Shown: piece after piece, positions 39,496 through 51,959 of the stretch
How the letters are laid out: the number at the start of each line of letters is the position of its first letter
Position numbering within the stretch: the stretch's first letter is position 1
NCBI GenBank assembly: GCA_949358305.1
Contig: OX442316.1
Location: 434,001 to 498,000 of the forward strand
Source of the DNA: Strigamia acuminata
Lineage: Eukaryota; Arthropoda; Chilopoda; Geophilomorpha; Linotaeniidae
Reading direction: 5' to 3'
Length of the DNA stretch: 64,000 nt
Translations under genes and position numbers: made by a program
The notes under the pieces: model-generated
The model's database searches: none
Seen by the model: the letters and a program-made list of their open reading frames with translations, nothing else
What the model was told of the DNA's origin: nothing

Positions 39496-42400
39496 AACAT
39501 CCAACCGATGATTTGGGCGAATAGACTTTTGATCTCATCACAGTTGACTTAGCACAAACACCACAAGACCAATGTCTCTGAATGTTCAGAAATAGTGTTT
39601 AAACCTTAGTAGAAGGCTCCAATGTAAGTTTTAGAAACATTCAACCGATGATTTGGGAGAATAGACTTTTGATCTCATCACAGTTGACTTAGCACAAACA
39701 CCACAAGACCAATGTCTCTGAATGTTCAGAAATAGTGTTTAAACTTTAGTAGAAGGCTCCAATGTAAGTTTTAAAAACATCCAACCAATGATTTGGGAGA
39801 ATAAACTTTTGATCTCATCACAGTTGACTTAGCACAAACACCACAAGTCCAATGTCTCTGAATGTTCAGAAATAGTGTTTAAACCTTAGTAGAAGGCTCC
39901 AATGTAAGTTTTAGAAACATCCAACCAATGATTTGGGAGAATAGACTTTTGATCTCATCACAGTTGACTTAGCACAAACACCACAAAACCAATGTTTCTG
40001 AATGTTCAGAAATAGTGTTTAAACCTTAGTAGAAGGCTCCAATGTAAGTTTTAGAAACATCCAACCAATGATTTGGGAGAATAGACTTTTGATCTCATCA
40101 CAGTTGACTTAGCACAAACACCACAAGACCAATGTCTCTGAATGTTCAGAAATAGTGTTTAAACCTTAGTAGAAGGCTCCAATGTAAGTTTTAGAAACAT
40201 CCAACCGATGATTTGGGAGAATCGACTTTTGATCTCATCACAGTTGACTTAGCACAAACACCACAAGACCAATGTCTCTGAATGTTCAGAAATAGTGTTT
40301 AAACCTTAGTAGAAGGCTCCAATGTAAGTTTTAGAAACATCCAACCGATGATTTGGGAGAATTGACTTTTGATCTCATCACAGTTGACTTAGCACAAACA
40401 CCACAAGACCAATGTCTCTGAATGTTCAGAAATAGTGTTTAAACCTTAGTAGAAGGCTCCAATGTAAGTTTTAGAAACATCCAACCAATGATTTGGGAGA
40501 ATAAACTTTTGATCTGATCACAGTTGACTTAGCACAAACACCACAAGTCCAATGTCTCTGAATGTTTAGAAATAGTGTTTAAACCTTAGTAGAAGCCTTC
40601 AATATAAGTTTTAGCAACACCCAAGCAATAAATTTTGAAAAAAAAATTTTGAGCTTATTTCACATTGCAGTTGACTTAGCACAAACACCACAAGACCAAT
40701 GTCTCTGAATGTTCAGAAATAGTGTTTAAACCTTAGTAGAAGGCTCCAATGTAAGTTTTAGAAACATCCAACCAATGATTTGGGAGAATAGACTTTTGAT
40801 CTCATCACAGTTGACTTAGCACAAACACCACAAGTCCAATGTCTCTGAATGTTTAGAAATAGTGTTTAAACCTTAGTAGAAGCCTTCAATATAAGTTTTA
40901 GCAACACCCAAGCAATAAATTTTGAAAAAAAAATTTTGAGCTTATTTCACATCGCAGTTGACTTAGCACAAACACCACAAGACCAATGTCTCTGAATGTT
41001 CAGAAATAGTGTTTAAACCTTAGTAGAAGGCTCCAATGTAAGTTTTAGAAACATCCAACCGATGATTTGGGCGAATAGACTTTTGATCTCATCACAGTTG
41101 ACTTAGCACAAACACCACAAGACCAATGTCTCTGAATGTTCAGAAATAGTGTTTAAACCTTAGTAGAAGGCTCCAATGTAAGTTTTAGAAACATTCAACC
41201 GATGATTTGGGAGAATAGACTTTTGATCTCATCACAGTTGACTTAGCACAAACACCACAAGACCAATGTCTCTGAATGTTCAGAAATAGTGTTTAAACCT
41301 TAGTAGAAGGCTCCAATGTAAGTTTTAGAAACATCCAACCAATGATTTGGGAGAATAGACTTTGATCTCATCACAGTTGACTTAGCACAAACACCACAAG
41401 ACCAATGTCTCTGAATGTTCAGAAATAGTGTTTAAACCTTAGTAGAAGCCTTCAATGTAAGTTTTAGCAACATCCAAGCAATGATTTGGGAGAATAGACT
41501 TTTGATCTCATCACAGTTGACTTAGCACAAACACCACAAAACCAATGTCTCTGAATGTTCAGAAATAGTGTTTAAACCTTAGTAGAAGGCTCCAATGTAA
41601 GTTTTAGAAACATCCAACCAATGATTTGGGAGAATAGACTTTTGATCTCATCACAGTTGACTTAGCACAAACACCACAAGACCAATGTCTCTGAATGTTC
41701 AGAAATAGTGTTTAAACCTTAGTAGAAGGCTCCAATGTAAGTTTTAGAAACATCCAACCGATGATTTGGGAGAATCGACTTTTGATCTCATCACAGTTGA
41801 CTTAGCACAAACACCACAAGACCAATGTCTCTGAATGTTCAGAAATAGTGTTTAAACCTTAGTAGAAAGCTCCAATGTAAGTTTTAGAAACATCCAACCG
41901 ATGATTTGGGAGAATTGACTTTTGATCTCATCACAGTTGACTTAGCACAAACACCACAAGACCAATGTCTCTGAATGTTCAGAAATAGTGTTTAAACCTT
42001 AGTAGAAGGCTCCAATGTAAGTTTTAGAAACATCCAACCAATGATTTGGGAGAATAGACTTTTGATCTCATCACAGTTGACTTAGCACAAACACCACAAG
42101 TCCAATGTCTCTGAATGTTTAGAAATAGTGTTTAAACCTTAGTAGAAGCCTTCAATATAAGTTTTAGCAACACCCAAGCAATAAATTTTGAAAAAAAAAT
42201 TTTGAGCTTATTTCACATCGGCGTTGACTTAGCACAAACACCACAAGACCAATGTCTCTGAATGTTCAGAAATAGTGTTTAAACCTTAGTAGAAGGCTCC
42301 AATGTAAGTTTTAGAAACATCCAACCGATGATTTGGGCGAATAGACTTTTGATCTCATCACAGTTGACTTAGCACAAACACCACAAGACCAATGTCTCTG

Positions 42401-45400
42401 AACGTTCAGAAATAGTGTTTAAACTTTAGTAGAAGGCTCCAATGTAAGTTTTAGAAACATCCAACCAATGATTTGGGAGAATAAACTTTTGATCTGATCA
42501 CAGTTGACTTAGCACAAACACCACAAGTCCAATGTCTCTGAATGTTTAGAAATAGTGTTTAAACCTTAGTAGAAGCCTTCAATATAAGTTTTAGCAACAC
42601 CCAAGCAATAAATTTTGAAAAAAAAATTTTGAGCTTATTTCACATTGCAGTTGACTTAGCACAAACACCACAAGACCAATGTCTCTGAATGTTCAGAAAT
42701 AGTGTTTAAACCTTAGTAGAAGGCTCCAATGTAAGTTTTAGAAACATCCAACCAATGATTTGGGAGAATAGACTTTTGATCTCATCACAGTTGACTTAGC
42801 ACAAACACCACAAGTCCAATGTCTCTGAATGTTTAGAAATAGTGTTTAAACCTTAGTAGAAGCCTTCAATATAAGTTTTAGCAACACCCAAGCAATAAAT
42901 TTTGAAAAAAAAATTTTGAGCTTATTTCACATTGCAGTTGACTTAGCACAAACACCACAAGACCAATGTTTCTGAATGTTCAGAAATAGTGTTTAAACCT
43001 TAGTAGAAGGCTCCAATGTAAGTTTTAGAAACATCCAACCGATGATTTGGGCGAATAGACTTTTGATCTCATCACAGTTGACTTAGCACAAACACCACAA
43101 GACCAATGTCTCTGAATGTTCAGAAATAGTGTTTAAACCTTAGTAGAAGGCTCCAATGTAAGTTTTAGAAACATTCAACCGATGATTTGGGAGAATAGAC
43201 TTTTGATCTCATCACAGTTGACTTAGCACAAACACCACAAGACCAATGTCTCTGAATGTTCAGAAATAGTGTTTAAACCTTAGTAGAAGGCTCCAATGTA
43301 AGTTTTAGAAACATCCAACCAATGATTTGGGAGAATAGACTTTTGATCTCATCACAGTTGACTTAGCACAAACACCACAAGTCCAATGTCTCTGAATGTT
43401 TAGAAATAGTGTTTAAACCTTAGTAGAAGCCTTCAATATAAGTTTTAGCAACACCCAAGCAATAAATTTTGAAAAAAAAATTTTGAGCTTATTTCACATC
43501 GCAGTTGACTTAGCACAAACACCACAAGACCAATGTCTCTGAATGTTCAGAAATAGTGTTTAAACCTTAGTAGAAGGCTCCAATGTAAGTTTTAGAAACA
43601 TCCAACCAATGATTTGGGAGAATAGACTTTTGATCTCATCACAGTTGACTTAGCACAAACACCACAAGACCAATGTCTCTGAATGTTCAGAAATAGTGTT
43701 TAAACCTTAGTAGAAGGCTCCAATGTAAGTTTTAGAAACATCCAACCAATGATTTGGGAGAATAGACTTTGATCTCATCACAGTTGACTTAGCACAAACA
43801 CCACAAGACCAATGTCTCTGAATGTTCAGAAATAGTGTTTAAACCTTAGTAGAAGGCTCCAATGTAAGTTTTAGAAACATTCAACCGATGATTTGGGAGA
43901 ATAGACTTTTGATCTCATCACAGTTGACTTAGCACAAACACCACAAGACCAATGTCTCTGAATGTTCAGAAATAGTGTTTAAACTTTAGTAGAAGGCTCC
44001 AATGTAAGTTTTAGAAACATCCAACCAATGATTTGGGAGAATAGACTTTTGATCTCATCACAGTTGACTTAGCACAAACACCACAAGTCCAATGTCTCTG
44101 AATGTTTAGAAATAGTGTTTAAACCTTAGTAGAAGCCTTCAATATAAGTTTTAGCAACACCCAAGCAATAAATTTTAAAAAAAAAATTTTGAGCTTATTT
44201 CACATCGCAGTTGACTTAGCACAAACACCACAAGACCAATGTCTCTGAATGTTCAGAAATAGTGTTTAAACCTTAGTAGAAGGCTCCAATGTAAGTTTTA
44301 GAAACATCCAACCAATGATTTGGGAGAATAGACTTTTGATCTCATCACAGTTGACTTAGCACAAACACCACAAGACCAATGTCTCTGAATGTTCAGAAAT
44401 AGTGTTTAAACCTTAGTAGAAGGCTCCAATGTAAGTTTTAGAAACATCCAACCAATGATTTGGGAGAATAGACTTTGATCTCATCACAGTTGACTTAGCA
44501 CAAACACCACAAGACCAATGTCTCTGAATGTTCAGAAATAGTGTTTAAACCTTAGTAGAAGCCTTCAATGTAAGTTTTAGCAACATCCAAGCAATGATTT
44601 GGGAGAATAGACTTTTGATCTCATCACAGTTGACTTAGCACAAACACCACAAAACCAATGTCTCTGAATGTTCAGAAATAGTGTTTAAACCTTAGTAGAA
44701 GGCTCCAATATAAGTTTTAGAAACATCCAACCAATGATTTGGGAGAATAGACTTTTGATCTCATCACAGTTGACTTAGCACAAACACCACAAGACCAATG
44801 TCTCTGAATGTTCAGAAATAGTGTTTAAACCTTAGTAGAAGGCTCCAATGTAAGTTTTAGAAACATCCAACCGATGATTTGGGCGAATAGACTTTTGATC
44901 TCATCACAGTTGACTTAGCACAAACACCACAAGACCAATGTCTCTGAATGTTCAGAAATAGTGTTTAAACCTTAGTAGAAGGCTCCAATGTAAGTTTTAG
45001 AAACATTCAACTGATGATTTGGAAGAATAGATTTTTGATCTCATCACAGTTGACTTAGCACAAACACCACAAGACCAATGTCTCTGAATGTTCAGAAATA
45101 GTGTTTAAACCTTAGTAGAAGGCTCCAATGTAAGTTTTAGAAACATTCAACCGATGATTTGGGAGAATAGACTTTTGATCTCATCACAGTTGACTTAGCA
45201 CAAACACCACAAAACCAATGTCTCTGAATGTTCAGAAATAGTGTTTAAACCTTAGTAGAAGGCTCCAATGTAAGTTTTAGAAACATCCAACCAATGATTT
45301 GGGAGAATAGACTTTTGATCTCATCACAGTTGACTTAGCACAAACACCACAAAACCAATGTCTCTGAATGTTCAGAAATAGTGTTTAAACCTTAGTAGAA

Positions 45401-46982
45401 GGCTCCAATGTAAGTTTTAGAAACATCCAACCAATGATTTGGGAGAATAGACTTTTGATCTCATCACAGTTGACTTAGCACAAACACCACAAGTCCAATG
45501 TCTCTGAATGTTTAGAAATAGTGTTTAAACCTTAGTAGAAGCCTTCAATATAAGTTTTAGCAACACCCAAGCAATAAATTTTGAAAAAAAAATTTTGAGC
45601 TTATTTCACATCGCAGTTGACTTAGCACAAACACCACAAGACCAATGTCTCTGAATGTTCAGAAATAGTGTTTAAACCTTAGTAGAAGGCTCCAATGTAA
45701 GTTTTAGAAACATCCAACCAATGATTTGGGAGAATAGACTTTTGATCTCATCACAGTTGACTTAGCACAAACACCACAAGACCAATGTCTCTGAATGTTC
45801 AGAAATAGTGTTTAAACCTTAGTAGAAGGCTCCAATGTAAGTTTTAGAAACATCCAACCAATGATTTGGGAGAATAGACTTTGATCTCATCACAGTTGAC
45901 TTAGCACAAACACCACAAGACCAATGTCTCTGAATGTTCAGAAATAGTGTTTAAACCTTAGTAGAAGGCTCCAATGTAAGTTTTAGAAACATTCAACCGA
46001 TGATTTGGGAGAATAGACTTTTGATCTCATCACAGTTGACTTAGCACAAACACCACAAGACCAATGTCTCTGAATGTTCAGAAATAGTGTTTAAACTTTA
46101 GTAGAAGGCTCCAATGTAAGTTTTAGAAACATCCAACCAATGATTTGGGAGAATAAACTTTTGATCTCATCACAGTTGACTTAGCACAAACACCACAAGT
46201 CCAATGTCTCTGAATGTTTAGAAATAGTGTTTAAACCTTAGTAGAAGCCTTCAATATAAGTTTTAGCAACACCCAAGCAATAAATTTTGAAAAAAAAATT
46301 TTGAGTTTATTTCACATCGCAGTTGACTTAGCACAAACACCACAAGACCAATGTCTCTGAATGTTCAGAAATAGTGTTTAAACCTTAGTAGAAGGCTCCA
46401 ATGTAAGTTTTAGAAACATCCAACCAATGATTTGGGAGAATAGACTTTTGATCTCATCACAGTTGACTTAGCACAAACACCACAAGTCCAATGTCTCTGA
46501 ATGTTTAGAAATAGTGTTTAAACCTTAGTAGAAGCCTTCAATATAAGTTTTAGCAACACCCAAGCAATAAATTTTGAAAAAAAAATTTTGAGCTTATTTC
46601 ACATCGCAGTTGACTTAGCACAAACACCACAAGACCAATGTCTCTGAATGTTCAGAAATAGTGTTTAAACCTTAGTAGAAGGCTCCAATGTAAGTTTTAG
46701 AAACATCCAACCAATGATTTGGGAGAATAGACTTTTGATCTCATCACAGTTGACTTAGCACAAACACCACAAGACCAATGTCTCTGAATGTTCAGAAATA
46801 GTGTTTAAACCTTAGTAGAAGGCTCCAATGTAAGTTTTAGAAACATCCAACCAATGATTTGGGAGAATAGACTTTGATCTCATCACAGTTGACTTAGCAC
46901 AAACACCACAAGACCAATGTCTCTGAATGTTCAGAAATAGTGTTTAAACCTTAGTAGAAGCCTTCAATGTAAGTTTTAGCAA
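39339..46982 (+). repeat. 7.6-kb duplication, right copy
   Basis: This is the partner of the block at 30,567-38,210. It ends at GCAACATCC AAGCAATGATT near 46,982, where the left copy instead has GCAACACCC and an L tail. The left copy's end is separated from this copy by a 1,140-bp tandem unit. Confidence 0.9.
43990..45205 (+). repeat. 1.2-kb block copied at +2,399 bp
   Basis: The partner is about 46,389-47,604. Both have a 139-bp copy, a GCCTTCAATG hybrid, AAAACC, a GGCTCCAATATAAG copy, GGGCG and CTGATG with GGAAGAATAGATTT (45,011 and 47,410). One difference is the A-tract near 44,177, which lacks its G, versus the normal tract at 46,576. Confidence 0.8.
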
Positions 46983-48866
46983 CATCCAAGCAATGATTTG
47001 GGAGAATAGACTTTTGATCTCATCACAGTTGACTTAGCACAAACACCACAAAACCAATGTCTCTGAATGTTCAGAAATAGTGTTTAAACCTTAGTAGAAG
47101 GCTCCAATATAAGTTTTAGAAACATCCAACCAATGATTTGGGAGAATAGACTTTTGATCTCATCACAGTTGACTTAGCACAAACACCACAAGACCAATGT
47201 CTCTGAATGTTCAGAAATAGTGTTTAAACCTTAGTAGAAGGCTCCAATGTAAGTTTTAGAAACATCCAACCGATGATTTGGGCGAATAGACTTTTGATCT
47301 CATCACAGTTGACTTAGCACAAACACCACAAGACCAATGTCTCTGAATGTTCAGAAATAGTGTTTAAACCTTAGTAGAAGGCTCCAATGTAAGTTTTAGA
47401 AACATTCAACTGATGATTTGGAAGAATAGATTTTTGATCTCATCACAGTTGACTTAGCACAAACACCACAAGACCAATGTCTCTGAATGTTCAGAAATAG
47501 TGTTTAAACCTTAGTAGAAGGCTCCAATGTAAGTTTTAGAAACATTCAACCGATGATTTGGGAGAATAGACTTTTGATCTCATCACAGTTGACTTAGCAC
47601 AAACACCACAAGACCAATGTCTCTGAATGTTCAGAAATAGTGTTTAAACCTTAGTAGAAGCCTTCAATGTAAGTTTTAGCAACATCCAAGCAATGATTTG
47701 GGAGAATAGACTTTTGATCTCATCACAGTTGACTTAGCACAAACACCACAAAACCAATGTCTCTGAATGTTCAGAAATAGTGTTTAAACCTTAGTAGAAG
47801 GCTCCAATGTAAGTTTTAGAAACATCCAACCAATGATTTGGGAGAATAGACTTTTGATCTCATCACAGTTGACTTAGCACAAACACCACAAAACCAATGT
47901 CTCTGAATGTTCAGAAATAGTGTTTAAACCTTAGTAGAAGGCTCCAATGTAAGTTTTAGAAACATCCAACTAATGATTTGGGAGAATAGACTTTTGATCT
48001 CATCACAGTTGACTTAGCACAAACACCACAAGACCAATGTCTCTGAACGTTCAGAAATAGTGTTTAAACCTTAGTAGAAGCCTTCAATATAAGTTTTAGC
48101 AACACCCAAGCATTAAATTTTGAAAAAAAAATTTTGAGCTTATTTCACATCGCAGTTGACTTAGCACAAACACCACAAGACCAATGTCTCTGAATGTTCA
48201 GAAATAGTGTTTAAACCTTAGTAGAAGGCTCCAATGTAAGTTTTAGAAACATCCAACCAATGATTTGGGAGAATAGACTTTTGATCTCATCACAGTTGAC
48301 TTAGCACAAACACCACAAGACCAATGTCTCTGAACGTTCAGAAATAGTGTTTAAACTTTAGTAGAAGGCTCCAATGTAAGTTTTAGAAACATCCAACCAA
48401 TGATTTGGGAGAATAAACTTTTGATCTGATCACAGTTGACTTAGCACAAACACCACAAGTCCAATGTCTCTGAATGTTTAGAAATAGTGTTTAAACCTTA
48501 GTAGAAGCCTTCAATATAAGTTTTAGCAACACCCAAGCAATAAATTTTGAAAAAAAAATTTTGAGCTTATTTCACATTGCAGTTGACTTAGCACAAACAC
48601 CACAAGACCAATGTCTCTGAATGTTCAGAAATAGTGTTTAAACCTTAGTAGAAGGCTCCAATGTAAGTTTTAGAAACATCCAACCAATGATTTGGGAGAA
48701 TAGACTTTTGATCTCATCACAGTTGACTTAGCACAAACACCACAAGTCCAATGTCTCTGAATGTTTAGAAATAGTGTTTAAACCTTAGTAGAAGCCTTCA
48801 ATATAAGTTTTAGCAACACCCAAGCAATAAATTTTGAAAAAAAAATTTTGAGCTTATTTCACATCG

Positions 48867-50553
48867 CAGTTGACTTAGCACAAACACCACAAGACCAATG
48901 TCTCTGAATGTTCAGAAATAGTGTTTAAACCTTAGTAGAAGGCTCCAATGTAAGTTTTAGAAACATCCAACCGATGATTTGGGCGAATAGACTTTTGATC
49001 TCATCACAGTTGACTTAGCACAAACACCACAAGACCAATGTCTCTGAATGTTCAGAAATAGTGTTTAAACCTTAGTAGAAGGCTCCAATGTAAGTTTTAG
49101 AAACATTCAACCGATGATTTGGGAGAATAGACTTTTGATCTCATCACAGTTGACTTAGCACAAACACCACAAGACCAATGTCTCTGAACGTTCAGAAATA
49201 GTGTTTAAACTTTAGTAGAAGGCTCCAATGTAAGTTTTAGAAACATCCAACCAATGATTTGGGAGAATAAACTTTTGATCTGATCACAGTTGACTTAGCA
49301 CAAACACCACAAGTCCAATGTCTCTGAATGTTTAGAAATAGTGTTTAAACCTTAGTAGAAGCCTTCAATATAAGTTTTAGCAACACCCAAGCAATGATTT
49401 GGGAGAATAGACTTTTGATCTCATCACAGTTGACTTAGCACAAACACCACAAGACCAATGTCTCTGAATGTTCAGAAATAGTGTTTAAACCTTAGTAGAA
49501 GGCTCCAATGTAAGTTTTAGAAACATCCAACCGATGATTTGGGCGAATAGACTTTTGATCTCATCACAGTTGACTTAGCACAAACACCACAAGACCAATG
49601 TCTCTGAATGTTCAGAAATAGTGTTTAAACCTTAGTAGAAGGCTCCAATGTAAGTTTTAGAAACATTCAACCGATGATTTGGGAGAATAGACTTTTGATC
49701 TCATCACAGTTGACTTAGCACAAACACCACAAGACCAATGTCTCTGAACGTTCAGAAATAGTGTTTAAACTTTAGTAGAAGGCTCCAATGTAAGTTTTAG
49801 AAACATCCAACCAATGATTTGGGAGAATAAACTTTTGATCTGATCACAGTTGACTTAGCACAAACACCACAAGTCCAATGTCTCTGAATGTTTAGAAATA
49901 GTGTTTAAACCTTAGTAGAAGCCTTCAATATAAGTTTTAGCAACACCCAAGCAATGATTTGGGAGAATAGACTTTTGATCTCATCACAGTTGACTTAGCA
50001 CAAACACCACAAGACCAATGTCTCTGAATGTTCAGAAATAGTGTTTAAACCTTAGTAGAAGGCTCCAATGTAAGTTTTAGAAACATCCAACCGATGATTT
50101 GGGCGAATAGACTTTTGATCTCATCACAGTTGACTTAGCACAAACACCACAAGACCAATGTCTCTGAATGTTCAGAAATAGTGTTTAAACCTTAGTAGAA
50201 GGCTCCAATGTAAGTTTTAGAAACATTCAACCGATGATTTGGGAGAATAGACTTTTGATCTCATCACAGTTGACTTAGCACAAACACCACAAGACCAATG
50301 TCTCTGAACGTTCAGAAATAGTGTTTAAACTTTAGTAGAAGGCTCCAATGTAAGTTTTAGAAACATCCAACCAATGATTTGGGAGAATAAACTTTTGATC
50401 TGATCACAGTTGACTTAGCACAAACACCACAAGTCCAATGTCTCTGAATGTTTAGAAATAGTGTTTAAACCTTAGTAGAAGCCTTCAATATAAGTTTTAG
50501 CAACACCCAAGCAATAAATTTTGAAAAAAAAATTTTGAGCTTATTTCACATTG
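48867..50553 (+). repeat. 560-bp four-monomer unit, three copies
   Basis: Copies lie at 48,867-49,426, 49,427-49,986 and 49,987-50,553. Each has four monomers in the order GGGCG; CATTCAACCG; GAACG with AAACTTTAG and the GATCTGATCA tail; then an AGTCC L body. The first two end in the L/S hybrid (140 bp). The third ends in a normal L (147 bp), making it 567 bp. I noticed no other differences between copies. Confidence 0.92.
49287..49426 (+). repeat. L/S hybrid monomer (L body, S tail), 140 bp
   Basis: The body is L haplotype (AGTCC, TTTAG, GCCTTC, ATATAAG, GCAACACCC, CAAGC), but the tail is S type (AATGATTTGGGAGAATAGAC) with no A-tract or 7-bp insertion. It occurs twice, here and at 49,847-49,986, as the last monomer of the first two copies of the 560-bp block. 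The third block copy ends in a true L monomer. This places a crossover in the CAAGCAAT stretch. Confidence 0.9.
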
Positions 50554-50840
50554 CAGTTGACTTAGCACAAACACCACAAGACCAATGTCTCTGAATGTTT
50601 AGAAATAGTGTTTAAACCTTAGTAGAAGCCTTCAATATAAGTTTTAGCAACACCCAAGCAATAAATTTTGAAAAAAAAATTTTGAGCTTATTTCACATTG
50701 CAGTTGACTTAGCACAAACACCACAAGACCAATGTCTCTGAATGTTCAGAAATAGTGTTTAAACCTTAGTAGAAGGCTCCAATGTAAGTTTTAGAAACAT
50801 CCAACCAATGATTTGGGAGAATAGACTTTTGATCTCATCA

Positions 50841-50987
50841 CAGTTGACTTAGCACAAACACCACAAGTCCAATGTCTCTGAATGTTTAGAAATAGTGTTT
50901 AAACCTTAGTAGAAGGCTCCAATGTAAGTTTTAGCAACACCCAAGCAATAAATTTTGAAAAAAAAATTTTGAGCTTATTTCACATCG
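50841..50987 (+). repeat. Triple-switch hybrid monomer, L-S-L
   Basis: It starts as L (AGTCC, TTTAG), changes to S in the middle (GGCTCC, ATGTAAG), then returns to L (GCAACACCC and the A-tract tail). The central S patch is about 15-25 bases, which fits gene conversion better than one crossover. I saw no other copy of this combination, so it looks recent. Confidence 0.85.
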
Positions 50988-51959
50988 CAGTTGACTTAGC
51001 ACAAACACCACAAGACCAATGTCTCTGAATGTTCAGAAATAGTGTTTAAACCTTAGTAGAAGGCTCCAATGTAAGTTTTAGAAACATCCAACCGATGATT
51101 TGGGCGAATAGACTTTTGATCTCATCACAGTTGACTTAGCACAAACACCACAAGACCAATGTCTCTGAATGTTCAGAAATAGTGTTTAAACCTTAGTAGA
51201 AGGCTCCAATGTAAGTTTTAGAAACATTCAACCGATGATTTGGGAGAATAGACTTTTGATCTCATCACAGTTGACTTAGCACAAACACCACAAGACCAAT
51301 GTCTCTGAACGTTCAGAAATAGTGTTTAAACTTTAGTAGAAGGCTCCAATGTAAGTTTTAGAAACATCCAACCAATGATTTGGGAGAATAAACTTTTGAT
51401 CTGATCACAGTTGACTTAGCACAAACACCACAAGTCCAATGTCTCTGAATGTTTAGAAATAGTGTTTAAACCTTAGTAGAAGCCTTCAATATAAGTTTTA
51501 GCAACACCCAAGCAATAAATTTTGAAAAAAAAATTTTGAGCTTATTTCACATTGCAGTTGACTTAGCACAAACACCACAAGACCAATGTCTCTGAATGTT
51601 CAGAAATAGTGTTTAAACCTTAGTAGAAGGCTCCAATGTAAGTTTTAGAAACATCCAACCAATGATTTGGGCGAATAGACTTTTGATCTCATCACAGTTG
51701 ACTTAGCACAAACACCACAAGACCAATGTCTCTGAATGTTCAGAAATAGTGTTTAAACCTTAGTAGAAGGCTCCAATGTAAGTTTTAGAAACATTCAACC
51801 GATGATTTGGGAGAATAGACTTTTGATCTCATCACAGTTGACTTAGCACAAACACCACAAGACCAATGTCTCTGAATGTTCAGAAATAGTGTTTAAACTT
51901 TAGTAGAAGGCTCCAATGTAAGTTTTAGAAACATCCAACCAATGATTTGGGAGAATAAA

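Noticed and set aside
30567-46982. Pure assembly artefact for the 7.6-kb repeat
   Set aside because: It cannot be excluded, but a fixed base difference (34,377 versus 43,149) and the 1,140-bp unit between copies argue against simple duplication of the same contig piece.
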